A stretch of DNA of 64,000 nucleotides. Source: Bog-473 sp963834405 (GTDB taxonomy: Bacteria; Actinomycetota; Acidimicrobiia; Acidimicrobiales; RAAP-2). The notes under the pieces are model-generated. The model saw only the letters and a list, made by a program, of their open reading frames with translations. It was not told the origin of the DNA and did not search any database. Both the position numbers and the translations under genes were made by a program. Below, in pieces: positions 9,701 to 17,470 of the stretch (its first letter is position 1; each line of letters begins with the position of its first letter). The stretch lies in NCBI GenBank assembly GCA_963834405.1, contig CAWIBX010000007.1, forward strand, positions 1,178,001 to 1,242,000, read 5' to 3'.

Positions 9701-12700
9701 AAGTCGTTGTTCGCACTCGTGTAGACGATCGTGTAGTTGGACGAGTTGGTGCCGCTCAGGGTGGCACCCGAACATGACGAAGCGAGCAGCGTGTAGGGGC
9801 TGCTGGTGACGGTCAAGGTCGGCCCGATGGGAGTGGACGTCCCCACCGTGGTGCAGGTGAAGTTCGTCGTGGTGACGGTGACTCCCGTGGGCGGGGTGTC
9901 CGCGCCACTGAAGATCGGCGTGCTGGAGCCGTAGGTCTGCGATCCCGAGACGGCTATGTCAATCGGGGCCTTGGTCACGGTCACGGCACCCGCCACGTAG
10001 CTGATGGTGTAGTTCGAATCAGCGGCACCCGAGCACGACGACGGGTAGGTCGGCGGGGACACAGGGCTGGTGTGGGTAGCGGTCGTCGAGCAGGTGGGCT
10101 GCGGGTTCAGGCTCGACGCGCCGTCGCCGCTGATGAAGCCGGAGTACTGCGGGGTGATGGTGGGTGGCGTGCTGCCGTACTGCATGGACGGACTAGACGC
10201 GGTGATGGTGAGCGGTGCCGGCGAGATCGTGACGGTGCCGGGCAAGTAGGTGAATATGTAGTTGGGGTCGACGGCCCCCCCGCAGGACGAGACGTACGGT
10301 GATCCGGACACCGGGCTCGAGTTGGTTGCCGTGGTCGTACACGTCGGCTGCGTGGTGAACGCGGATTGGTTCTGGCCATTGGCGAAGGTCGAGTAGCCGG
10401 CGGTGATGGCGGGCACGGTGCCGCCGTAGGTCATCGTCCCGCTCGAGGCGGTGACCGTGAGGGGGTCGGGGTTCACGACGAAGTCGTTGTTCGCACTCGT
10501 GTAGACGATGGTGTAGTTCGACGCGTTTGCCCCACCGAGGGCGGCGCCGGAACAGGACGTTGCGAGGAGGGTGTACGGGCCGGAGGCGACCGTAAGCGCG
10601 GAGGTGATGATCGTGGACGAACCCACCGTGGTGCATGTAACGGTCGCCGTGTTGACCGTGACGCCCGACGGAGGGGTGCCCGCGTTACCGCTGAACGTGG
10701 GCGTGCTGGAGCCGTAGGTCTGGAAGCCCGAGACGGCTATGTCAATCGGGGCCTTGGTCACGGTCACGGCACCCGCCACGTAGCTGATGGTGTAGTTCGA
10801 ATCGGCGGCGCCCGAACACGAGGAGGGGTAGGTCGGCGGGGACACCGGGCTGGTGTTGGTAGCGGTCGTCGAGCAGGTGGGCTGCGGGTTCAGGCTCGAC
10901 GCGCCGTCGCCGCTGATGAAGCCCGAGTACTGCGGGGTGATCGTGGGTGGCGTGCTGCCGTATTGCATGGACGGACTAGACGCGGTGATTGTGAGCGGTG
11001 CCGGCGAGACGGTCACCGTTCCGCCGGTGTAGCTGATGGCGTAGTTGGGATCGACGGCTCCGCCGCAGGACGTCCCGAAGGGCGATCCCAAGACGGGACT
11101 CGAGCTGGTGGCCATCGTCGTACACGTGGGCTGGGTCGTGAGATTGGCATGCGTCTGGCCGTTCACGAAGGGCGAGTACGAAGCGGTGATCGTCGGCACG
11201 GTGCCGCCATAGGTCATCGTCCCGCTCGAGGCGGTGATCATGAGCGGGGCCTGGTTGACCGTGAAGTCGTTCGGTGCGGCGGTGTAGTTCACGGTGTAGT
11301 CCGACGAGTTGGTGCCGCTCAGGGTCGCGTTGGAGCACGAGTTTGGGATCAAGGTGTATGTGCCCGCCGCTACCGTTGGCGCAATCGTCGTGGCGACGTC
11401 GAGCGTGGTGCAGGTGAGAGCGGCGGTGTTCACCGTGATGCCGGAGGGCGGGGTGTCGGTCCCGTTGAAGGTCGGAGAACCGCCATAGGTCTGCGAGCCG
11501 CTGACCGCAACGTTGACCGGTGCCGCCTTGACGGTGAAGTCGTTCGCTGCGCTGGTGTACGCGACCGAGTAGTTCGAGGCGTTCGTGCCGCTCAGCGTCA
11601 CGCCGCTGCACGACGACTGGAGCAGCGTGTAGGACCCGACGGACAGCGTCGAGTTGATAGAGGTCGACGACCCGACTTTCGTGCAGGAGAGACTGCCGGA
11701 GAGGGTTATCCCCGAGGGCAAAAAATTGGGCGTCGGAGTGAAACTCGGCGATCCCCCGTAGGTCTGCGTGCCGCTGACCGCGACCAGGATCGTCGTGAGC
11801 CCGCCGGCCAGCGCGGAGGTGATCGGCGTGCCCAAGCCGGTGGCCATGTCGTACCCGGTCATCGCGGTGTACGAGCCGCCGTTGGCCGCGTTGAAGTCGT
11901 TGTTGCCCGCCGTGACGTCGTTGAGATAAGTACCAGGCGAGGTCTGCGCCAGGTAGTACAGGTCCGGGTTGACGTCCCCGAACCCGACGGTGACGTTTTT
12001 CGAGGAGGCCGCAACGGCGGTCACGGCGGCCCACAGCGGGGCGGCGCCACTGGTGCCGCCCACTTGGACCCAACCGGTCACGCCCTGGGAGGGCTGGTCC
12101 TCGTACACGATGTAGCCGGTGTTCGGGTCGGCGTCAGCCGAGACGTCCGGGACCTCGCGGCAGTAGCCTCCGGAATTGCCGCAGGGGGTACCGCTGCTGC
12201 CGCTCACGATGCCGCCGTAAGACTGCTGGTACGACGGCATGGCGAACGTGTCCGAGATGCCGCCGCCGCCCGCGCCCTCGGCGAAATTGAGCTGGTCGTT
12301 CCATGTGCTCTCGGTCGGCGGCGGGCCGAGCGACCCACTGGGCAGCGACGTGCCGCCGACGGCGGTGAGGTACGGCTGCGACGCGGGGTCGGAGACGGCA
12401 AGGCTGAGGTTCTGCAGGATGTCGGATCCCCCCGACTCGTCGGTGACCCACACGTAGTCACGCGAGCTGGCACCGTCGCTGACGAGCTGGCCCATGGTGT
12501 CGTTGCCCGTCTGGAGGTCTGCGGTCGCAGTGATGGCGTTCGTCGAGGAGCTGATCGTGGCCAGGACGTCACCGGGGAAGGTGAGGTTGTGCAGTACGGC
12601 GAGCACCTCGTTGCCGTCGGGTGAGAGACCGATCGAGTTGACGACGCCATCACCGTCGATCCCGCTGACCGAGGGACTGCCGGTCGAGATGGTCGTGGTC

Positions 12701-14697
12701 ACGGCATGGGTGCTGAGGCTGATGACCGAGATGCCGCCCGTCCCGCCACCGTTAGCCACGTAGAGGTTTCCGGCGCTGCCGTCCACGGCCAGGGCCACGG
12801 GATCGGTCTTGACCGTGGTCGTGCTCGGCGTCGTCGAGCACCCGGAAGTCGACCCGGCGTTGCAGTTGGCCGAGCTGAAGTACGCCACCCGGTTGTTCGT
12901 GCCGTCGGCGACGTAGACGAAACCGTTGGTCGCGTCCACGGCCACCGCCGTGGGCACAGTCCCCGAGGGGAGCGTGACCGAGCCGGCCAACGTGTTCGAG
13001 CTCGCGTTGTAGACGGCGACCGTTCCGTTGCCGTTGCCGACGTAGAGGGTGGTCCCGGACATGGCGAGCGCCCGCGGGCTGGAGATGCCCGAGGTGTCCG
13101 TGGTCGTGCCACAGCCCGAGGTGGTGGTGTCGTTGCAGGTGTTCGACGAGAACTCGGACAACGAGTTCGAGGACTTGTTCGCCACGAACACCCTCTTGTC
13201 CGTGCTGTCGAGGGCGACCGCGTCGGGGGAAGAACCCACCGAGACGGAGGTCGCCAGGGTGCTGTTACCGCCGTCGCCCTCGCTGTCCACGCTCACCGTT
13301 GCGCTGCCCTGGTTCGCGATGTAGAGCGTGCCGGTCGAAGGATCGACGGCCTGGGCCACCGGAGTGCTGCCGGTCGTCGCGGAGACCTGGCCGTTGATGT
13401 TGCAGCCCTCCGAGCCCTGGTCACCCGAGGCGACGAACACGGACTGGCCCTCGAGTGCGGCTTGCTGGAACAGGGTGTTCTCGGAGCTCAGCGAGCTCGC
13501 CGGCTGGTAGGCCTCGCATCCGTTGGTCCAGCTGGCGCTCACGATCTTCGCAAGGTCGTCGTTGACGATCTTGCTGAAGACGCTGTAGATGCTGTCGCTG
13601 TTTCCGGCCTCGTACACGTCGATGTTCGCCTGGGGTGCGAGGGACAACGCCGTCTCAATGTCGAGCTCCGCCTCGATCGTGGCGCCGCCGATCACATCTG
13701 CACCAGAACTGACGCTCTTCTCTGTGATCTGGCTGCCGCCGAGCGTGATCCCATAGCAGGCGGCGAAGGTCGAGATGTCGGTCGAGCTGTATCCGGCATC
13801 CTGCATCTCGAGCAGTGCAATCGTCGTCCCGGCGCCGTAGTCATTCGCCGTGTACAGCGAGCCGAAGGAATACGCCTTGGCCAGCTCGGGTGCATCGAGT
13901 CCGCCGTTGCTCATGTCAAAGCTGACGCTGTTGTTGGCGGTGACCGTGCATTGGCTGCCAGTGGGCGAGGGTTGACCCAAGGACGTGGAAGGGGTCACCG
14001 CGGATGACGGTGAGGGTGAGACACCGGTGGCGGCCTGGGGGATGGTGGTGGTCTGCGGCTTGGGTGGGGTCAGCGTGTCGAGCCCGAGAACGCCTTCGAT
14101 CTGGGGGGCCACCGTGGCCGGCACCTTCGGTTCGGCGTCGTTGTGGTAGCCGGTCTTGCCGGACGACAGCTTGTACTTCGTGATCGGCGTCGAGAAGGCC
14201 GCCTCCTCTTGTGCCACCGTGCCCGACACGGGGATGGAGAGGCCACCGGCCGTCGGCGGGCCGACAGTGAGGCCTTCGTTGCGGAGCGCCGAGGTGACCG
14301 CGGCGATGGTCGCCGGGGTCGCACCGAACCGACTGGCGAACTGGGCGGGCATCAGGAAGTCGCGGTACTCGGGTGAGGTCGGACTCGACACGGCCTGCAC
14401 CTCGAGTGCCAGCGCGGCCGGGTTGCGGGGTTGCAGTGTGACCGTGAGCGGCAGGGTGTCCGTGTCGGGCGCCGGCCCAATGCGCGTCGCGCCGGGGGGC
14501 ACCGGCGCGTTGTTCCCGTGCAACGCGCGCATCGGCATGACGGCGGCGTTTGCTGGGGTCGCGGCACCGATGGCGAGTCCGATGGTGGATGTGATCGCGA
14601 GGAGCGCGCCAAGGAGACCGAACGCGCGAAAACGCAAGCGGTGGGTGCGTTCGCCATCGTCCCAGTCCTGGTCACCCACAGCACAGACCCCTGTCAT
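6799..14697 (-). CDS. Giant S53 (sedolisin/kumamolisin-like) serine-carboxyl peptidase with internal propeller, 16 MBG-type modules and C-terminal GYWLV propeller
   Basis: The protein has 2,632 residues from ATG 14697, chosen because GGCGAGGGGGG lies about 8 bases upstream. After a signal peptide ('...GAATPANA') comes a pro-kumamolisin activation domain (about 50-210). The S53 catalytic domain then shows Glu342/Asp346 (E-x-x-x-D in 'IEAELDIE'), oxyanion Asp426 ('VASGDQGS') and Ser883 ('GGTSGAAP'). A YVTN/NHL-like propeller of roughly 340 residues is inserted between Asp426 and Ser883. Residues about 965-2360 are sixteen Ig-like MBG-type modules ('TYGGTVPTI', 'QTYGSSTP'). A poly-Pro linker leads to six GYWLV repeats (about 2370-2632). 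The catalytic residues look intact. S53 enzymes are secreted endopeptidases active at low pH. The gene appears monocistronic. Confidence 0.9.
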   Translation of the reverse strand: MTGVCAVGDQDWDDGERTHRLRFRAFGLLGALLAITSTIGLAIGAATPANAAVMPMRALHGNNAPVPPGATRIGPAPDTDTLPLTVTLQPRNPAALALEVQAVSSPTSPEYRDFLMPAQFASRFGATPATIAAVTSALRNEGLTVGPPTAGGLSIPVSGTVAQEEAAFSTPITKYKLSSGKTGYHNDAEPKVPATVAPQIEGVLGLDTLTPPKPQTTTIPQAATGVSPSPSSAVTPSTSLGQPSPTGSQCTVTANNSVSFDMSNGGLDAPELAKAYSFGSLYTANDYGAGTTIALLEMQDAGYSSTDISTFAACYGITLGGSQITEKSVSSGADVIGGATIEAELDIETALSLAPQANIDVYEAGNSDSIYSVFSKIVNDDLAKIVSASWTNGCEAYQPASSLSSENTLFQQAALEGQSVFVASGDQGSEGCNINGQVSATTGSTPVAQAVDPSTGTLYIANQGSATVSVDSEGDGGNSTLATSVSVGSSPDAVALDSTDKRVFVANKSSNSLSEFSSNTCNDTTTSGCGTTTDTSGISSPRALAMSGTTLYVGNGNGTVAVYNASSNTLAGSVTLPSGTVPTAVAVDATNGFVYVADGTNNRVAYFSSANCNAGSTSGCSTTPSTTTVKTDPVALAVDGSAGNLYVANGGGTGGISVISLSTHAVTTTISTGSPSVSGIDGDGVVNSIGLSPDGNEVLAVLHNLTFPGDVLATISSSTNAITATADLQTGNDTMGQLVSDGASSRDYVWVTDESGGSDILQNLSLAVSDPASQPYLTAVGGTSLPSGSLGPPPTESTWNDQLNFAEGAGGGGISDTFAMPSYQQSYGGIVSGSSGTPCGNSGGYCREVPDVSADADPNTGYIVYEDQPSQGVTGWVQVGGTSGAAPLWAAVTAVAASSKNVTVGFGDVNPDLYYLAQTSPGTYLNDVTAGNNDFNAANGGSYTAMTGYDMATGLGTPITSALAGGLTTILVAVSGTQTYGGSPSFTPTPNFLPSGITLSGSLSCTKVGSSTSINSTLSVGSYTLLQSSCSGVTLSGTNASNYSVAYTSAANDFTVKAAPVNVAVSGSQTYGGSPTFNGTDTPPSGITVNTAALTCTTLDVATTIAPTVAAGTYTLIPNSCSNATLSGTNSSDYTVNYTAAPNDFTVNQAPLMITASSGTMTYGGTVPTITASYSPFVNGQTHANLTTQPTCTTMATSSSPVLGSPFGTSCGGAVDPNYAISYTGGTVTVSPAPLTITASSPSMQYGSTPPTITPQYSGFISGDGASSLNPQPTCSTTATNTSPVSPPTYPSSCSGAADSNYTISYVAGAVTVTKAPIDIAVSGFQTYGSSTPTFSGNAGTPPSGVTVNTATVTCTTVGSSTIITSALTVASGPYTLLATSCSGAALGGANASNYTIVYTSANNDFVVNPDPLTVTASSGTMTYGGTVPAITAGYSTFANGQNQSAFTTQPTCTTTATNSSPVSGSPYVSSCGGAVDPNYIFTYLPGTVTISPAPLTITASSPSMQYGSTPPTITPQYSGFISGDGASSLNPQPTCSTTATHTSPVSPPTYPSSCSGAADSNYTISYVAGAVTVTKAPIDIAVSGSQTYGSSTPIFSGADTPPTGVTVTTTNFTCTTVGTSTPIGPTLTVTSSPYTLLASSCSGATLSGTNSSNYTIVYTSANNDFAVGPAPLTVTASSGTMTYGGTVSTITAGYSTFANGQNQTAFTTQPTCTTTATNTSTVAGSPYASTCSGAVDPNYNFTYVSGQVTVTAATIDVVVSGSQSFGGSPTFNGSDSPPSGVTVTTTAVTCTTVQPSTTISTSLAVGSYTLVATTCTGATLSGPNSSNYAIAYTSAANDFTVLGSPIPVSVSGSQTYGSSAPAFLGSDSAPSGVTVNTTGLTCTTVGSTTLITHTLPAGSYTLLAGSTCTGVTLSGPNAPDYSVQYTSTVNDFTVTPAPLTITASSPSMMYGGTPPSITAVYSGFVNNDSASSLSTQPTCSTLATSSSPVGGYASTCNGAADPNYAISYGAGSVTVTPAPLQITALSVGVAYGSAVPTITPVPTGFVNGDTLASLTTQPTCSTDYNGPPSPSPVSGSPYQANCSGAADANYTITYLSGQVGVSPALLDVTVSGSQTYGSSTPTFGGSDSPPSGVTVNTAGVSCTTVNPTTSIAPALAVAAYTISGGSTCSGASLGGTNAPNYEVVYVGATNGFTVGPAPLMITASNGTMMYGGTPPTITAGYMGWVNGQNSSALTTQPTCNAGATSSSPVGGYSSTCSGAIDPNYTIGYTPGTVTVSKYPLIITASSGNFEQGGTPPAISPLYSTFPSGKGPSSLTTQPACSTTATSSSGVGSYSSTCSGASSGNYNISYVAGQVSVSPDPPPPPPPPPPDPSHGYWLVGSDGGIFTFGSANFYGSTGNIRLQRPVVGITPTQNKAGYWLVASDGGIFAFGNAGFYGSIPGQGLHPAGSGLQPSLNAPIVAMVPSADGGGYFMVASDGGVFAFGDARFSGSCPGIGGCSGAAVAVVPDASGNGYWLVTQTGHVYAFGDAPAYGAPGPQAAAVTSAVRTSDGNGYYILLADGTVYAYGDAVGRGSPSGVGGLDPASAIFTDSGGGGYWVATSMGAVYTFGDAPNDGSMAGTALNGSIIAATGF
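9440..10980 (-). repeat. About 780-bp internal duplication covering three MBG-type modules
   Basis: Blocks near 9960-10200 and 10740-10980 are almost identical at DNA level, and the modules before each are also very similar. The period is about 780 bp, which equals three modules. This looks like a recent tandem duplication inside the repeat stack of the S53 protein. Confidence 0.75.
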
Positions 14698-14845
14698 AAG
14701 GCTAACCCCCCTCGCCAGGCCCCTTAGTACCGGGGTTGCCCTTGTCACGCCCAGAATTCGACAACGCCTATGACATCACGGCGTCTACGACAATTATCGG
14801 CAGACAGGCATACGGGGTGTAGCCATCCCGCCGACTGCCCTGCCT

Positions 14846-15898
14846 CTAGCGGGTCGAGGACCAGCGGATTCGGCTCCGGCGCCGCGCCGTGACGGCACCG
14901 GTCTCGACGAACCAGCGGGCCGAGGCTTCCAGTGCCTCGGCCGCCGGGCGGGGGGCGTAGCCCAGCTCGGTCCGGGCCCGGCTGTCGTCGAAGGCCATGG
15001 TCGAGGTGGACATCCGCGCCGCCTCGAGGGGAATGGAGGGATGCCGGCGCAGGATCCTGCCCTCTATGAGCTCCGAGACCTCCGCCACCACGAGGGACAG
15101 CGACCGCGGGACCTTGATCTTGGCCCGCGGCAGACCGGTGAGGGACGCGAGCTCGCCGAGCACGCGTTCCAGCGGGAGGTTCTCGCCGCCCAGGATGTAA
15201 CTGCGGCCGTTCCGTCCCTTCTCCAACGCGAGGACGTGTCCCTGCGCGACGTCGTCGACGTGGACGACGTTGAGCACCGTGTCCACGTAGCCCGGTACCC
15301 GTCCGTTGAGGAAGTCGAGCACCAGCTTTCCGGTGGGCGTGGGTGCCCGATCGCCCGGCCCCAACGGGAATGTCGGCAACGCGAGCGACACCGGCAGCCC
15401 CTCCGCGGCGGCGCGGAGCACCTCGTGCTCGGCGACGTACTTGGAGCGCTTGTACGACCCGTACAGGTGGTGGATCTCGGGAAACGCGCGCTCGTCCGCG
15501 GACGACGTTCCCGACACCTGCTCCAGGCCCAGTGTCCCGACCGTGCTCGTGTAGACCAGGCGTTCGACTCCGGCCTCGGCCGCCGCGGCGAGCACGTTCC
15601 GCGTGCCGCCGACGTTGACGGCGTAGAAGTCGGCAGGGTTCTTGGCCCAGAAGCGGTAGAGCGCGGCGACGTGGAACACGGCGCGGCACCCGCTGATCGC
15701 CTGCTGCACGTCCGCCTGCCGACGCAGGTCGCCGACGACCTGCTTGACGTCGAGACCGTCGAGGTTGCCCGTGTCCGCACCGGGCTCGACGAGCGCGACG
15801 ACCTCGAGCTCGCGGCCGAGCAGGTTGCGGGTCAGGGCGGACCCGATGAACCCGGTGGCCCCCGTGACGAGGACCCGGTCGCCGGACTCGAGGTTCAC
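14846..15898 (-). CDS. hpnA: Hopanoid-associated sugar epimerase-like NAD-dependent dehydratase (HpnA family)
   Basis: The protein has 350 residues of extended-SDR fold. 'VLVTGATGFIGSALTRNLL' is the NAD-binding glycine motif, 'YGSYKRSKYVAE' the Tyr-x3-Lys active site, and 'TPTGKLVLDFLNGRVPGYVDTVLNVVHVDDVAQGH' plus 'YILGGENLPL' are hallmarks of the HpnA group. HpnA-type proteins cluster with hopanoid biosynthesis genes, although their exact step is not firmly known. The ATG overlaps the stop of the upstream aminotransferase by 4 bp (ATGA), so the two form an operon. No squalene-hopene cyclase is in the window. Confidence 0.75.
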   Translation of the reverse strand: MNLESGDRVLVTGATGFIGSALTRNLLGRELEVVALVEPGADTGNLDGLDVKQVVGDLRRQADVQQAISGCRAVFHVAALYRFWAKNPADFYAVNVGGTRNVLAAAAEAGVERLVYTSTVGTLGLEQVSGTSSADERAFPEIHHLYGSYKRSKYVAEHEVLRAAAEGLPVSLALPTFPLGPGDRAPTPTGKLVLDFLNGRVPGYVDTVLNVVHVDDVAQGHVLALEKGRNGRSYILGGENLPLERVLGELASLTGLPRAKIKVPRSLSLVVAEVSELIEGRILRRHPSIPLEAARMSTSTMAFDDSRARTELGYAPRPAAEALEASARWFVETGAVTARRRSRIRWSSTR

Positions 15899-17283
15899 AG
15901 CCGACGCCGGTGCAGCGTGCCCTTGGCCATCGTCTTGCCGAACTCGAAGGCGAGGCTCGACCCCTTGCGCGCGCTGGTGAGCACGTCGTCCAGCGCGTCG
16001 GTGAAGAGCTCTACTTCGTCGTCACCGGCGATGAGCGGGGGCAGCAGCTTGACCACGTTGACGTTGTCCGCGGCGACCTGCGTCAGGATGCGGTGGCGCT
16101 GGAACATCGGGACCACGATCATCTGAGAGAACAGGGCCGGACGGAGCGCCTCGACGATGCGAAAGCGGCGGCGCAGCGACGGTGTCGTCGGTTCCCCGAA
16201 GACGAGCCCGATCATGAGGCCCCTCCCCCGCACCTCGTGGAGGAACTCGTGGCGTTCGACGAGCGGCGCGAGCGCCTTGGTGAAGGCCTTGCCCGTCCGT
16301 TGGACGCGGTCGAGGATGTCCTCGTCGTCAAAGGCTTGCAGCGTGGCCAAACCGGCCACCATGGCCAGCTGGTTGCTGGCGAAGGTCGAGGAATGGACGA
16401 CGGCGCGGTCCATGGAGCTGTAGACGGCATCGGACACCGCCGCCGAGCAGAGCATCGCCCCGACGGGCACGTACCCGCCGGACAACGCCTTCGAGACGGT
16501 GATGATGTCCGGTGTAACGCCGAACTGCTCGTGACAGAAGAACGTGCCGGTCCGCCCGAGCCCGGCCTGCACCTCGTCGACGACCAGCAGCGCTTTGTGG
16601 CGGCGGCACAGCGACTGCGCCTCGGGCCAGAACTCATCCGGCGCCAGGTTGACGCCCTTGCCCTGAATCGGTTCGATCACCAACGCCGCGACGTCGCCCT
16701 GTCGGAGCTCGCGTGCCAGGGCGCCGGCGTCGCCGAAAGGGACCATGTCGCAGCCGGGCAGGAGTGGACCGAACCCGTCGCGGAACTCCGACCCGCCGTT
16801 CAACGCCAGGGCGCCCGTCGTGAGGCCATGGAAGGCATGGTCGCAGTAGAGGATCCGGTTCCGTTTCGTGGCGGCCCGGGCGAACTTGATGGCGCTCTCG
16901 ATCGCCTCGGCGCCCGAATTCGTGAAGACGACCCGTTCGATCCCGGGGTGTGAGCGGTCCACCAGCTGTTGCGCCAGGACCCCCGGGAGCAGGGAGCAGT
17001 CCATCTGCACCAGATTGGGCAGATCGGCGTCGAGCGCGTCGTGCAGCGCCTGGACGATGGCGGGGTGGCCCCGCCCGAGCGCAAAGACACCGAACCCGGA
17101 CAGGAAGTCCAGATAGCGCTGGCCCTTCTCGTCGACGAGATAGCAGCCCTCACCCTTCACGTAGAAACGGTCGAACTCGATGGTCCCGAGAACTCGGCTC
17201 AACTGCGGATTGATGTACTTGGAATGGAGGGTGAAGTTCTGGCCTCTGTAGTCGTCCAATACCTTCTTCAGGTCAAAGGGCAT
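15895..17283 (-). CDS. Class III PLP-dependent aminotransferase (HpnO-like)
   Basis: The protein has 462 residues from ATG 17283, with GGAG 8 bases upstream. It has the class III (acetylornithine/ornithine aminotransferase) fold: 'FTNSGAEAIESAIKFARAAT', 'CDHAFHGLTTGALAL', 'LLVVDEVQAGLGRTGTFF' (PLP-binding Asp) and 'ITVSKALSGGYVPVGA' (Schiff-base Lys). HpnO, which makes aminobacteriohopanetriol side chains, belongs to this class, and the coupled hpnA-like neighbour supports a hopanoid side-chain role. That substrate is inference; an ornithine- or diamine-type aminotransferase is the alternative. Confidence 0.8.
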   Translation of the reverse strand: MPFDLKKVLDDYRGQNFTLHSKYINPQLSRVLGTIEFDRFYVKGEGCYLVDEKGQRYLDFLSGFGVFALGRGHPAIVQALHDALDADLPNLVQMDCSLLPGVLAQQLVDRSHPGIERVVFTNSGAEAIESAIKFARAATKRNRILYCDHAFHGLTTGALALNGGSEFRDGFGPLLPGCDMVPFGDAGALARELRQGDVAALVIEPIQGKGVNLAPDEFWPEAQSLCRRHKALLVVDEVQAGLGRTGTFFCHEQFGVTPDIITVSKALSGGYVPVGAMLCSAAVSDAVYSSMDRAVVHSSTFASNQLAMVAGLATLQAFDDEDILDRVQRTGKAFTKALAPLVERHEFLHEVRGRGLMIGLVFGEPTTPSLRRRFRIVEALRPALFSQMIVVPMFQRHRILTQVAADNVNVVKLLPPLIAGDDEVELFTDALDDVLTSARKGSSLAFEFGKTMAKGTLHRRRL

Positions 17284-17470
17284 CGAGGGTGCTCCAAGCG
17301 TCCGTTCACTCGCTGGTCCTACTCTGTCTCGGTGGGCTCTGTCTCGGCGGGTCGCCACAGGTTAGTGGGGGCCGTCTGGCATACGTGCTGACGGGCCCCG
17401 CGGATTGGGCCGGTTCCATGCGATGATCCGCCCGCCCCGAGCTACGGGGCGGAGGAGAGGAGACGAGCGA

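Noticed and set aside
7600..11800. Regularly spaced repeats suggesting a CRISPR array
   Set aside because: The repeats are about 240-260 bp, in frame and protein-coding (MBG-type modules); there are no short direct repeats with unique spacers anywhere in the window.
10366..12624. Long plus-strand open frame (752 codons) antisense to the S53 gene, and similar ones at 7132-8391 and 12706-14007
   Set aside because: Their Arg/Gly/Val-rich composition mirrors the GC-rich coding strand, they have no family resemblance, and the opposite strand encodes a clear multidomain protein.
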